From: Streptomyces natalensis ATCC 27448
Lineage (GTDB): Bacteria; Actinomycetota; Actinomycetes; Streptomycetales; Streptomycetaceae
DNA: 64,000 nt
Reading direction: 5' to 3'
Assembly (NCBI RefSeq): GCF_000935125.1
Contig: NZ_JRKI01000029.1
Coordinates: 744,001-808,000, forward strand
A model generated the notes under the pieces. That model searched no databases. It had not been told where the DNA came from and saw only the letters and a program-made list of their open reading frames with translations. Position numbers and translations under genes: made by a program. Shown here one piece after another: positions 41,926-50,821 of the stretch (position 1 is its first letter; the number at the start of each line of letters is the position of its first letter).

Positions 41926-42992
41926 TACCGCCCGGCCCGGAAGGCGCCGGGGTGGATCGTGTGCGCGATCCGCTCGACGGTGTCCGCGGTGCCGACGCCG
42001 GCGATCGTCGTACGCTCCGAGCCGATCCGCAGGAGCCTGCCCTCGCGCACCGCCCGCAGCCCCTTGGTGGCCGGGAAGCTCTTGAGGAACGCCTCGGCCC
42101 GGTCGTACGCCTTCTCGGTCGCCGCCGCATCGCCCCGGTTGCGGACCGCGAGCTGGATCCAGTCGGGGTTCTTGGCGACCACGTCCTCCCAGGAGACGGG
42201 CCGGAAGTCGCCGTCGCATCCGGCGAGGACGTTACGGGCCCCGGCCTGGGTGATCACGGCGTTGGCGACCTGCTTGCCGCAGACCGCCATGGGCTGTTTG
42301 GTGCCCGCGTCGAAGTCGAAGAAGAAGTAGCCGGGGCGTTTGTTCTCCGGGATGTCGCCGAGGGCCTTGTGCACGGCGGCGGTCTTCGCCCGCATACCGG
42401 CCACGAGCTGCCGCGCCCGCGGGGCGGTGCCGGTCACCGCGCCCAGCCGCATGAGATCGCCCTCCACACCGGACAGGTCCTGCTGCGGCCCCTTCGCCAT
42501 CGAGGCGCAGGCGGTGGAGGCGAGGGAGACGTGCTTGATGCCCGCCGCCCGGAATTCCTCCTCGGTGGGTGCGCTGCCCGCGCCGCCCATGTTCCGCATC
42601 GAGGAGAAGGTGTCGACGTAGAGGTCGGCGCCCGATCCGAGGAGCTTTTCCTTGGCGATGACGGTCCTGCCGAGTACCGGCACCGTGCGCGCCTGCGCAC
42701 CGAGCTTGCCGGTCAAGGCGCCCTTGCCGGGCGGGAATCCGGTGCCGATGACGCGGTCGCCGGCGCCGAGCCGCAGCAGCATCTCCAGGGCGGCCGCATT
42801 GCTGGTGACGATCTTGCGGGGGGCGGCGGTGAAGAGGGTCTTCGCGCCGTGGCAGTCGGCCACCGTCACCGGGAAGCCGCCCGCCCCGCGTCCGGCCGCG
42901 TCCGCGTGCTTCCCCCCGTCGGCCGCTCCCCCGCACGCGGTCGCGGCCAGCGCGACGGCCACCGCCATCGCCGACATCTTCAACGGACGCAT
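41925..42992 (-). CDS. Siderophore-type substrate-binding lipoprotein (FecB/BtuF fold)
   Basis: 355-residue class III binding protein. Lipoprotein signal MRPLKMSAMAVAVALAATAC places the lipidated Cys at about residue 20. The cluster A fold follows: RKIVTSNAAALEMLLRLGAGDRVIGTG, KEKLLGSGADLYVD, and a second lobe with NPDWIQLAVRNRG. It is the first gene of the three-gene importer. Ligand unknown; adjacency to a P450/isonitrile synthase pair and a copper operon suggests a metal-isonitrile complex (inference). ATG 42992 chosen for the signal peptide. Confidence 0.9.
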   Translation of the reverse strand: MRPLKMSAMAVAVALAATACGGAADGGKHADAAGRGAGGFPVTVADCHGAKTLFTAAPRKIVTSNAAALEMLLRLGAGDRVIGTGFPPGKGALTGKLGAQARTVPVLGRTVIAKEKLLGSGADLYVDTFSSMRNMGGAGSAPTEEEFRAAGIKHVSLASTACASMAKGPQQDLSGVEGDLMRLGAVTGTAPRARQLVAGMRAKTAAVHKALGDIPENKRPGYFFFDFDAGTKQPMAVCGKQVANAVITQAGARNVLAGCDGDFRPVSWEDVVAKNPDWIQLAVRNRGDAAATEKAYDRAEAFLKSFPATKGLRAVREGRLLRIGSERTTIAGVGTADTVERIAHTIHPGAFRAGR

Positions 42993-43022
42993 CGGACCTA
43001 CTTCCCTGTGACTCGCTGCTCG

Positions 43023-43042
43023 CGGGCCGCCGTTACGGCCCG
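43023..43042 (-). other. Hairpin upstream of the importer operon
   Basis: CGGGCCG (43023-43029) and CGGCCCG (43036-43042) form a 7-bp stem in the 111-nt gap between the cNMP-domain gene and the binding-protein gene. It may terminate the former. Too short for any riboswitch I know, including cobalamin. Confidence 0.35.
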
Positions 43043-43103
43043 GCACAGGTAGTCGGCCCGGTGGCGGCCGCGGTTCCCGCGCGTCGTCAGGGCGTCGGAC
43101 GCC

Positions 43104-43562
43104 TCAGGTGTTCAGGCCGCTGCCCTGGGGCCCGTAGAGGTCGAGCAGGCGCATGCGGGTGTGGTGCAGCCGGTCGGCGACGGTCTCGGCGACATAGCGG
43201 TAGACGGCCCGGCCCAGGACGGGATCGGACTCGCACAGGGCGCGGACCACCGTGGCGTCGAATTCCACGGCCTCCACCGGGCCGGTGGTCCCCGCGCCCA
43301 GGTGCCACAGGTAGGGCGGGAAGAGCCAGGACCAGCCGAGCAGCTCATCGCGGCCGAGGGTCTCCACGACCACCGCCCGGCGGCCGGGTACGTGCTGGTC
43401 GAGGGCGACCTTTCCGCTGCGGATGATCCAGAAGCGGTCGGCCCGCCGGCCCTCCTCGAACAGCCGGGTCTCGCGGGGCAGGGACACCTCGCGGGCGACG
43501 TCGGTCAACTTCCGGCGCCGGTCCGGCGGCATCGCATCGAACAGGTCCTTCGCTCTGGCCAT
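43104..43562 (-). CDS. Crp/Fnr-type cyclic nucleotide-binding domain protein without HTH
   Basis: 152 residues that form just the beta-roll sensor domain of Crp-like proteins (RRADRFWIIRSGKVALDQHV, RAVVVETLGRDELLGWSWLF, and a C-terminal helix VADRLHHTRMRLLDLYG). The HTH that would follow in a transcription factor is absent. The canonical Arg of the phosphate-binding cassette is not evident. Role unknown; it precedes the metal-chelate importer on the same strand by 111 nt and may sense redox or a ligand. Confidence 0.82.
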   Translation of the reverse strand: MARAKDLFDAMPPDRRRKLTDVAREVSLPRETRLFEEGRRADRFWIIRSGKVALDQHVPGRRAVVVETLGRDELLGWSWLFPPYLWHLGAGTTGPVEAVEFDATVVRALCESDPVLGRAVYRYVAETVADRLHHTRMRLLDLYGPQGSGLNT

Positions 43563-43694
43563 CTCATCCTCCGTCTGCCGGCTGCTGCCCGCTGTGCACG
43601 ATATGCGGTGCTTTACGGGGATGCCGGGAGCGGCTCGGCGGCCGGGCGCAGGGACGGCGGGCCTTCCGGGACACGGGCCTCCGGGACAACGGCC

Positions 43695-46574
43695 TCAGGT
43701 CAGCTGACGGCGGACCAGCTCATGGAGGTGCCCGCCGGTGTCGGCCAGCAGGGCGGCGGGGGCACCCTGCTCGACCACGCGACCCTGCTCCATCACGATG
43801 ACCCGGTCGGCGTCCATGACCGTGGACAGCCGGTGGGCGATCACCAGCCGGCTGGCGCTGAGTTTGCGGGTGCTGTCGATGACGATGCGCTGGGTCTCGT
43901 TGTCCAGGGCGCTGGTGGCCTCGTCGAAGAAGAGGATCCGCGGGCGGCGGATCAGCGCCTGGGCGATCATCAGCCGCTGCCGCTGCCCGCCGGAGATCGC
44001 ACCGCCCCCGGCGATCATCGTGTGCAGTCCCATGGGCATCCGCTTGATGTCCTCGGCCAGGCCCGCCATCTCGGCCGCCTCCATGGCCTCCTCCGGGGTG
44101 AAGGACTCGGCGCCGCAGATGCAGTCCAGGATGGAGCCGGTGAGCGGCTGGGCGTTCTGGAGCACCACCCCGCACTGGCGGCGCACCGCGGCCTGGTCGA
44201 GCGCGGCCAGGTCCTGGCCGTCGTAGAGCACGCTGCCGGAGGTGGGGCGGTCGAAGCCGATCAGCAGGCGCAGCAGCGTGGATTTGCCGCAGCCGCTGGG
44301 GCCGACGATCGCCACGAACTCGCCGGGCCGCACCTGAAGGGAGACGTCGTCGAGGACCAGCGGGCCGTCGTCGGTGTAGCGGAAGGAGAGCTTCTTGGCC
44401 TCCAGGGCGCCGGTGAGGGTGCCGGGCTGGGCGCTGCCGCCGCGGACCTCGGGGGTCTCGTCCAGGACCGGTTTGATCTGCTCGAACATCGGCAGCGCGG
44501 CGGCCGCCGAGACAAAGGCGCCGGTGATCTGGGTGACCGAGGTCAGCAGCATGGTCATGGAGGTGCTGAAGGTCAGAAAGGATCCGGCCGACATGCTGCC
44601 GCGGGCCGGTCCGGCCAGCAGCATGAACATGGTCAGCGTGCACAGCGGCAGATAGACGGCGTTGAGGACGGTGGTCAGGTTCTTGATCCGGCCGGCCTTC
44701 TGCTGGAGTTCCCGCGAGCGGGCGAACTCGCGGGCCCAGGCGGCGTACGCAAAGCTCTCCGCCGCCGCGACGCGCAGTTTGGGCAGTCCGCGCAGGGTCT
44801 GGAACGCCTGGTTGTTGAGCTTGTTGGAGAGTTTGATCAGGTGTCGCTGCCAGCGCAGTTCCCACAGACCCATGGCGAGGAAGACCGCGCCGATGACGAG
44901 CAGCATCCCGATCGCCGCCAGCGCCAGCGGCACGCTGTACACGAGCAGCAGGACGAGGTTCATCGCGCCGACGGTGACCGACTGCACGGCCACCGGGCCG
45001 ATGCCGGACAGCACCCGGCGGATGCCGCTGATGCCCATGGCGGCGCTGGCCAGCTCGCCGGTGGAGCGTTCGGTGAAGAAGCGGGTGGGCAGCCGCAGCA
45101 GCCGGTCCCATACGGCGGGCTGGAGGGCGGCCTCGATCCGGCCTTCCATCCGCAGCACGGTGAGGTTCTGGAGCAGCATGAAGGCGGCGGTGACGACGCT
45201 GCTGATGATGACGGCGAGGGCGACCTGGACGATCAGGCTGCGCTCGGCGGCCGGTACGTAGACGCCGAGCACCTTGCCGGTGGCGATCGGGACCAGCGCA
45301 CCGAGGCCGACCGTCACCAGGCCGCTGAGTGCCAGATTGCGCAGGTCCATCCGGGTGTCGCGCAGGCTGAAGCGCATCAGCCGCCACAACGTCATCGGCC
45401 GCTCGGGCAGCGGGCGGTAGAACATCACGGCGTTCGGTGCGAACTCGTCGGCGTTGTCCTTGCCGATCCGGATGCGCAGTCCGGACGCCGGGTTGACGGC
45501 CTCGTAGCCGCCGCGGCGCCACAGCAGCGCGACCGGCGCACCGGATTTGGCGCGGTGGCCGACCAGGGGGCCGGTGTCCGTCCGCCACCAGCGGTGGCCC
45601 AGGCGGACCGCGCGGGTGCGGATGCGGGAGCTGACGGCGATCTGCTCGACGGGGGTGATGCGGTCGTTGACCGCGCCGCCCCTGGGAGGTTCGGTCAGGG
45701 TGATCCCGGCGGCCTCGGCGACCGTACGGCAGACCGCGAAGGTGGCGTCGGCGGTGGCGCGGTCCTCGGACCCGCCGCGGCCGCCGCGGTCCTGGCGGCC
45801 GATGGAGGCCAGCAGCGCCTGGTCGGCCCGCTCGCGGACCGCCTCGCCCGCCTTGATGCCGGCCGCCGTACGGTCCTCGTGCGCCCGCTCCAGCTGCTCG
45901 ATCCAGCGGTCCACCGCCGACAGCAGCCGGTATTGCTGATTGACCATCTGCTGCCACATCGCGGCGTCGACGAGCAGATCGCCCGCCGCCTCCGCGCTGT
46001 AGGAGGCGCCGTACTGGACGCTGCCGGGCGGCACCGGCATCCACAGGATGTCGTCGTCGGCGACCGCGTCGTCACCGGGCCGGCCCTCCAGCGGGGCCTC
46101 GAAGAGCACGCCCAGGCTGCGGGCGGTGCCGAGCGCGAAGGCGTGCTCCAGGGCGGAGGGTGCGCCGCCGCCCAGGGTCCCGTTGGGGTCGTAGCCGTCC
46201 TCGTATCCGTAGCCGACCTCGTGGCCGACCTCGTGGCCGTACTCGGGGCGCGGCAGTTCGCGCAGCGGGATGCGGCGCAGTGTGCAGTCCTGGGAGGGGC
46301 GGCCGAGGAGGGTGTGCTGGGGGCCCTGGACCGGGCCGAGCAGCAGGGTGCCGGTTTCGAGCCGGCCGAGGAAGTGCCAGTGGCCTTCCTGGACGGCGTC
46401 GACGGCGAAGAGGTCGAGAGCGCCGCCGGTGACCAGCCACAGGACGTGCGGGCCTTCCAGGGGGACGCTGCGCAGGCCGGTGCAGTCGACGGGGGTGCCC
46501 AGTGCGCCCATCGCCTGCGTCACCGCGTCGAGCTCGTCGGGTCCGGTGACCGCGGACGGGTGGGTGGATGCCAC
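43695..46574 (-). CDS. NHLM-type bacteriocin secretion ABC transporter, ATP-binding/permease subunit
   Basis: 959-residue ABC exporter half lacking a peptidase domain. A ~350-residue N-terminal region specific to the family (starting MASTHPSAVTGPDELDAV) precedes a six-helix membrane domain (about 400-690) and an ATPase domain (Walker A GPSGCGKSTLLRL, ISGGQRQRLMIAQAL, RILFFDEATSALD). This layout is that of the second ABC gene in nitrile-hydratase-leader microcin (NHLM) systems. It follows the C39 exporter gene with one base between them, so the two proteins may form a heterodimer or act in sequence. Confidence 0.88.
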   Translation of the reverse strand: MASTHPSAVTGPDELDAVTQAMGALGTPVDCTGLRSVPLEGPHVLWLVTGGALDLFAVDAVQEGHWHFLGRLETGTLLLGPVQGPQHTLLGRPSQDCTLRRIPLRELPRPEYGHEVGHEVGYGYEDGYDPNGTLGGGAPSALEHAFALGTARSLGVLFEAPLEGRPGDDAVADDDILWMPVPPGSVQYGASYSAEAAGDLLVDAAMWQQMVNQQYRLLSAVDRWIEQLERAHEDRTAAGIKAGEAVRERADQALLASIGRQDRGGRGGSEDRATADATFAVCRTVAEAAGITLTEPPRGGAVNDRITPVEQIAVSSRIRTRAVRLGHRWWRTDTGPLVGHRAKSGAPVALLWRRGGYEAVNPASGLRIRIGKDNADEFAPNAVMFYRPLPERPMTLWRLMRFSLRDTRMDLRNLALSGLVTVGLGALVPIATGKVLGVYVPAAERSLIVQVALAVIISSVVTAAFMLLQNLTVLRMEGRIEAALQPAVWDRLLRLPTRFFTERSTGELASAAMGISGIRRVLSGIGPVAVQSVTVGAMNLVLLLVYSVPLALAAIGMLLVIGAVFLAMGLWELRWQRHLIKLSNKLNNQAFQTLRGLPKLRVAAAESFAYAAWAREFARSRELQQKAGRIKNLTTVLNAVYLPLCTLTMFMLLAGPARGSMSAGSFLTFSTSMTMLLTSVTQITGAFVSAAAALPMFEQIKPVLDETPEVRGGSAQPGTLTGALEAKKLSFRYTDDGPLVLDDVSLQVRPGEFVAIVGPSGCGKSTLLRLLIGFDRPTSGSVLYDGQDLAALDQAAVRRQCGVVLQNAQPLTGSILDCICGAESFTPEEAMEAAEMAGLAEDIKRMPMGLHTMIAGGGAISGGQRQRLMIAQALIRRPRILFFDEATSALDNETQRIVIDSTRKLSASRLVIAHRLSTVMDADRVIVMEQGRVVEQGAPAALLADTGGHLHELVRRQLT

Positions 46575-46575
46575 G

Positions 46576-48870
46576 TCAGTGCTCCTTGACCAGCTCGGCG
46601 TAGGCGCCGCCGGCGGCGACCAGGTCCTCGTGCCGGCCGCGTTCGACGACCACGCCGTGGTCGAGGACCACGATCTCGTCGCTGTCGCGGACCGTGCTCA
46701 GCCGGTGGGCGATGACCACGCAGGCACAGCCGCGCCGCCGCAGATTGTCGATGATGGTCTGTTCGGTACGGGCGTCCAGGGCGCTGGTCACCTCGTCCAG
46801 GACCAGGATGCTGGGCCGCCGGACCAGGGCGCGGGCGATCTCCAGGCGCTGGCGCTGGCCGCCGGAGAAGTTGCGGCCGTCCTGTTCGACGCGGCTGTAG
46901 ATGCCGTCGGGGCGGCGGGCGATGACATCGTCGTAGAGCGCGGCGTCGCGCAGCGCGGCGATGACGGCGTCGTCGGGGATGGACGGGTCCCACAGCGCGA
47001 CGTTGTCGCGGACCGTGCCCTCGAAGAGAAAGATGTCCTGGTCGACGAAGGACACGGAGGCGGCCAGCGCGCTGCGGGGGATGTCCTCCAGGCGCTGTCC
47101 GTCGATGCGGATGGTGCCTTCCCAGGGGCTGTAGAGGCCGGATATCAGCCGGGAGACGGTGGATTTGCCGCTGCCGGAGCCGCCGACGAGGGCCACCTGG
47201 CGGCCGGGCCCGACGGCGAGGGAGAAGCCGGTGAGCAGGGGTTTGTCCAGCGGGCTGTAGCCGAAGGTGAGGTTTTCCAGGGTGACGTGGCCCTTGAGGC
47301 GGCGGGTGTCGGTGCCGGCCCCGGGGCGGGAGTAGAGGGTGTCGGCGGGGAAGGACTCGACGTCCTTGAGGCGGGCGACGTCGGCGGCGAAGTCCTGGAT
47401 GCGGCCGGCGACTCCGTTGAGCCGGGTGACGGGCGCGGTGAAGCGGGTCACCAGCGCCTGGAAGGCGACCAGCAGACCGATGGAGATATGGCCCTCGACG
47501 GCCCGCAGGCCGCCGATCCACAGGATGAGCGCGCTGTTGAGGGTGGCGAGGGTGGGGGCGACGACCGCCAGCCAGGCGCTCGGCACGCCGAGCCGCTGCT
47601 GTTCCTCCAGGGTGGTGGCGTGCTGGCCGGCCCAGCGGCGGAAGTAGCCGTTCTCGCCGCCGGTCGCCTTCATCGTCTCGATGAGCTGGAGGCCGGTGTA
47701 GGAGGTGTTGGTCAGCCGGGCGGTGTCCGCGCGCAGCTTCTGGGTGTGGGTGGCGCGGATGCGGATCACGATGCGCATCGCGACGACGTTGAGCAGCGCG
47801 ATGCCCACGCCGATGACGGTCAGCTGGGGGTCGTAGGTCCACAGCAGGAACGCGTAGAGGATGACGACGATGCCGTCGACGCCGGCCGCGGCCAGGTCAC
47901 GGGCCAGGGTTTCGGCGACCGCGTCGTTGGACTGGAGGCGCTGGACGAGGTCGGCGGGGCTGCGCTGGGCGAAGAAGGTGACCGGCAGCCGCAGCAGATG
48001 GCGCAGGAAGCGGGCGCTGGTGAGGGTGGAGGAGATGATGCGGCCGCGCAGCAGATTGGCCTGTTGCAGTCCGGTCAGGACGGCGGTGAGCGCGACCATC
48101 GCGGTCATCGAGGCGAAGAGCGGCCCCAGCAGCGAGGTCTGGTTGCCGATCAGGAACATGTCGATGTACGTACGACTGAGCGCGGGCACCGCGGCGCCGA
48201 CCGCGACCAGCAGCAGGCTGGCGAGCAGGGCGGCCAGCAGGGTGCCCTTGGTGCCGCGCAGCCGGGCGGGCACGGCGCCCAGGATGCCCGGTTTGCGGCC
48301 GCCCTTCTCGAAGGACTCCGACGGTTCGAAGACCAGCGCGACACCGGTGAAACTGGTGTCGAAGTCCTCCGTCGCCACGAAACGGCGGCCCTTGTCGGGG
48401 TCGTTGATGTGGACGCCCTTGCGGCCGAGTTTGCGGCCCGTGCCGTCGTAGACGACGTAGTGGTTGAACTCCCAGAAGAGGATGGCGGGCGCCTGGACCT
48501 CGGCGAGCGCGGCCGGTTCCATCTGCATGCCCTTGGCCGTCAGTCCGTAACTGCGGGCGGCCTTGAGCAGATTGCTGGCGCGGGAGCCGTCGCGGGAGAC
48601 GCCGCAGGCGATCCGCAGTTCCTCCAGCGGCACATGGCGGCCGTAGTGGGCCAGGACCATCGCCAGGGAGGCGGCGCCGCATTCGACGGCCTCCATCTGG
48701 AGGACGGTGGGGGTGCGGACGGCCTTGGCCTTCGTGGGCTTGGGGGCCGGGGCGGGAGCCCGGCGGGAGCGGCGGCCGGGTGCGGGTTCGGGGCGGTGCC
48801 GGCGGCGGCCCGGGGGCGGCAGCTGCTGCGGGGCGGGGGCGCCGGCGGCGGGTGGCTGGGGTGCGCTCAC
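46576..48870 (-). CDS. NHLM-type exporter with C39 leader peptidase domain
   Basis: 764 residues: Pro/Ala/Arg-rich start, C39 cysteine peptidase (C64 in MEAVECGAASLAMVLAHYG, H137 in FNHYVVYDG, D157 in HINDPDKG), six-helix membrane domain and ATPase (GGSGSGKSTVSRL, FSGGQRQRLEIARAL, ILVLDEVTSALD). Such proteins cut after a Gly-Gly leader and export the released peptide. GTG 48870 overlaps the HlyD stop (GTGA); the frame runs open further but only as shadow. The precursor upstream has the matching double-glycine site. Confidence 0.92.
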   Translation of the reverse strand: MSAPQPPAAGAPAPQQLPPPGRRRHRPEPAPGRRSRRAPAPAPKPTKAKAVRTPTVLQMEAVECGAASLAMVLAHYGRHVPLEELRIACGVSRDGSRASNLLKAARSYGLTAKGMQMEPAALAEVQAPAILFWEFNHYVVYDGTGRKLGRKGVHINDPDKGRRFVATEDFDTSFTGVALVFEPSESFEKGGRKPGILGAVPARLRGTKGTLLAALLASLLLVAVGAAVPALSRTYIDMFLIGNQTSLLGPLFASMTAMVALTAVLTGLQQANLLRGRIISSTLTSARFLRHLLRLPVTFFAQRSPADLVQRLQSNDAVAETLARDLAAAGVDGIVVILYAFLLWTYDPQLTVIGVGIALLNVVAMRIVIRIRATHTQKLRADTARLTNTSYTGLQLIETMKATGGENGYFRRWAGQHATTLEEQQRLGVPSAWLAVVAPTLATLNSALILWIGGLRAVEGHISIGLLVAFQALVTRFTAPVTRLNGVAGRIQDFAADVARLKDVESFPADTLYSRPGAGTDTRRLKGHVTLENLTFGYSPLDKPLLTGFSLAVGPGRQVALVGGSGSGKSTVSRLISGLYSPWEGTIRIDGQRLEDIPRSALAASVSFVDQDIFLFEGTVRDNVALWDPSIPDDAVIAALRDAALYDDVIARRPDGIYSRVEQDGRNFSGGQRQRLEIARALVRRPSILVLDEVTSALDARTEQTIIDNLRRRGCACVVIAHRLSTVRDSDEIVVLDHGVVVERGRHEDLVAAGGAYAELVKEH

Positions 48871-49676
48871 GGAAGCAGCCAATCGATCGGATGCTGCTCG
48901 GCCAGGTGGACGGCGCCGCCGGCCATGGTCATGGAGTCGACGGCGAAGGGCGGGCCGTCGGAGGTGGACCAGGCGTAGCCGGACCGGGTCTGCGCCGAGC
49001 GGTCGAGCTTGACCAGGACGGCGACGGGCGGGCCGTGCTGCGAGAACTGCTCGCCGAGCTGGCTGCTGCCCAGGTAGGTGCCGATGCTCTGGCGGGTCTG
49101 GGTGGCGCGGCCGACCGCCTGCACATGGCCGCGCAGCACGCCGTACTGCTGGCTCGGGACGGACTGGACGGTGAGGTCGACCGAGGCGCCCACCGGGACC
49201 GACGCGGCGCTCTCGGCCGGGACGTAGAGCGTCGCGGTCAGCGGGTCGTCGGGGCGGGCGATCCGTTCGACGGAGGCCACGTCCGCGCCGGTGGTGACGA
49301 CCGAGCCGATGGTGGCGACCATGCCGGTCACCCGGCCCGCGGCGATCGCGCGCACGACGGCGGTGGTGCCGCGCTGCGTACGGACCTTGAGCACGGGGGC
49401 GTTGGCGGCGACCGGCTTGCCCTCTTGGGCGAGTACGGCGGTGACCTGGCCCGCGACGGGGCTCTGGAGGATGTAGCTGCCCTGACCGTGGGTGAGGATG
49501 CCCGGCGCGTCGAGGGTGGAGGAGACGGTGCCGTTCACCGCCCAGACGGCGGCGCCGATCACCACGGCGACGGTGACGATCAGTACGAGCCAGCCCTGGG
49601 GGCGGGCGAAGCGCACCGGAAGATCGATGTCCTCCGGTGACTGCAGCTTGGAAAGGGCCTGTTGGCGGAACTGCAC
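48867..49676 (-). CDS. HlyD-type adaptor of the NHLM secretion system
   Basis: 269-residue membrane-fusion-type protein: cytosolic start (QALSKLQSPEDIDLPVRFA), one membrane helix (GWLVLIVTVAVVIGAAVWAV, about 30-50), and a lipoyl/beta-barrel external part (VAGQVTAVLAQEGKPVAANAPVLKV ... GRVTGMVATIGSVVTTGADVASV). In a Gram-positive it would couple the exporter to the cell wall side. It is the first of the three transport genes, 200 nt downstream of the precursor gene, and overlaps the C39 exporter gene by 4 nt. Confidence 0.88.
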   Translation of the reverse strand: MQFRQQALSKLQSPEDIDLPVRFARPQGWLVLIVTVAVVIGAAVWAVNGTVSSTLDAPGILTHGQGSYILQSPVAGQVTAVLAQEGKPVAANAPVLKVRTQRGTTAVVRAIAAGRVTGMVATIGSVVTTGADVASVERIARPDDPLTATLYVPAESAASVPVGASVDLTVQSVPSQQYGVLRGHVQAVGRATQTRQSIGTYLGSSQLGEQFSQHGPPVAVLVKLDRSAQTRSGYAWSTSDGPPFAVDSMTMAGGAVHLAEQHPIDWLLP

Positions 49677-49791
49677 GACACTCTTCCCTCAACTGCCATG
49701 GTCTGTCGGGACGGCACGGACACGACGAAGGCGCCCGGCCTTCACTGCGCGGCCGAGCGTACGGTGTCCTGTCCGGGGCGTGGAAGCCGGG

Positions 49792-49829
49792 TGCCCCGGA
49801 AACCGGCCAAAGCCTGGTGTTCCGGGGCA
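49792..49829 (-). terminator. Hairpin between precursor and export genes
   Basis: TGCCCCGGAA (49792-49801) pairs perfectly with TTCCGGGGCA (49820-49829); the loop itself can pair (ACC/GGT). Placed after the small precursor gene, it would reduce read-through so that precursor mRNA exceeds transporter mRNA. Confidence 0.6.
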
Positions 49830-49876
49830 GCCGACCGGCATGTCGGCAAAGAGGGGACGCCGACGTGCCATGGCGC

Positions 49877-50089
49877 TCAGAGGCCGGTGGCGAGGCCCGT
49901 GACCTGGGCGGTGTTGACGCCGGTCGCGCCCTCAACGGTGCCGGTGACGGTGCCGAGGGTGCCCGCGACGTTGAGGCCGGTGGCGCCCGCAACGGTGTTG
50001 GTGGCGGTGTTGAGCAGGCCACCAACGAGGCCGCCGGCCACGTTGTCCAGCTCGTTGTCAGCGATCTCCTGGGTCTGAATCTCGCGCAT
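49877..50089 (-). CDS. Double-glycine leader precursor peptide, Cys-free Thr-rich core
   Basis: 70-residue precursor. The leader MREIQTQEIADNELDNVAGG has the classic double-glycine form (ELDNVAGG), so cleavage by the C39 domain after G20 is expected; a second GG (23-24) follows. The ~50-residue core has 12 Thr, many Gly, Ala and Val, and no Cys or Ser. It contains an internal repeat: TVAGATGLN (32-40) and TVEGATGVN (51-59), 19 residues apart. ATG 50089 has AAGGAA 5 nt upstream. Peptides with this leader are often labelled type A2 lantipeptide, but with no Cys the core cannot form lanthionine, and no LanM is nearby. Confidence 0.82.
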   Translation of the reverse strand: MREIQTQEIADNELDNVAGGLVGGLLNTATNTVAGATGLNVAGTLGTVTGTVEGATGVNTAQVTGLATGL

Positions 50090-50821
50090 GATGATTCCTT
50101 TCGGATACATATTTCACATTGCTACGGCCGAGTCGTCCGACAGGGCGATACGGCCCCGGCAACGGGTGTGCCGGGACGCGAAATCGAGAACCCCTGTGCG
50201 ACTTCCGCGGTGCGATGGATCAAAGCATGCAGGCGTGCTGGTCTGCTAATCCGACGACCGCAGATCCGGACCCCAAGCCTCCACCGAATTACGTGACGTG
50301 GATACATGTTCATGACTTGGTGGCAGCTTCTTCACAACTCCCGACGCCCCGGCCCCACCGTTTTGGCGCGCCCTTTACCCCGAACGCGACATTCCCGCCC
50401 CAAACCATGGATCCGCAGGTCAAGCCATGAATGGCCCGCACTGGACGGTGCCGGGGCGGTGCCGTCGATGTGGAGATTTTCTGAAGGCTGACAATTTTTG
50501 CGCGACTCTGACGCGGCGCGCCCGCAGATCCGTAGAGGTTGCCCGTGGCACCTATCAACGGGATGTTGCCGCGCATTAACCACGTATGAATCCCCGGCGC
50601 TTCCCGGGCGATATTACCGGGAATGCACGCCGCAATCCTCACAGCATTGTGACAGAAACCTATCGGCTATCCAGAGAACGGACATAACCGTATAACGACG
50701 TCACGCGGGACGCGGGGGAAATGCGCGGTTCGCGACGGAGCGCCCGCCACCGATGGCAGCCGCGCCCGCCCTGCGGCACCGTGACGGGAGGGGGCCGTGG
50801 ACTACGCAGGGAGGGCTGGAC
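50090..50821. other. 732-nt intergenic region between divergent genes
   Basis: Holds the divergent promoters of the precursor peptide gene (minus) and the PHP gene (plus). Parts are clearly lower in GC than the surroundings (around 50290-50340, 50480-50510 and 50590-50700). A TATAAC box at 50691-50696 could be a -10 for the rightward gene, without a convincing -35. Short open frames here have no family features, so I see no gene in it. Confidence 0.5.

Noticed and set aside
42993..43103. A cobalamin or other riboswitch ahead of the FecBCD importer.
   Set aside because: The gap is only 111 nt, with one 7-bp hairpin and no B12-box-like sequence.
49877..50089. Calling the double-glycine peptide a lantibiotic.
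   Set aside because: The core has no Cys and no Ser, and there is no LanM or LanBC gene nearby, so lanthionine formation is not supported.
50310..50642. A 110-residue minus-strand open frame in the large intergenic region.
   Set aside because: No ribosome site, no family features, and composition unlike the neighbouring genes.
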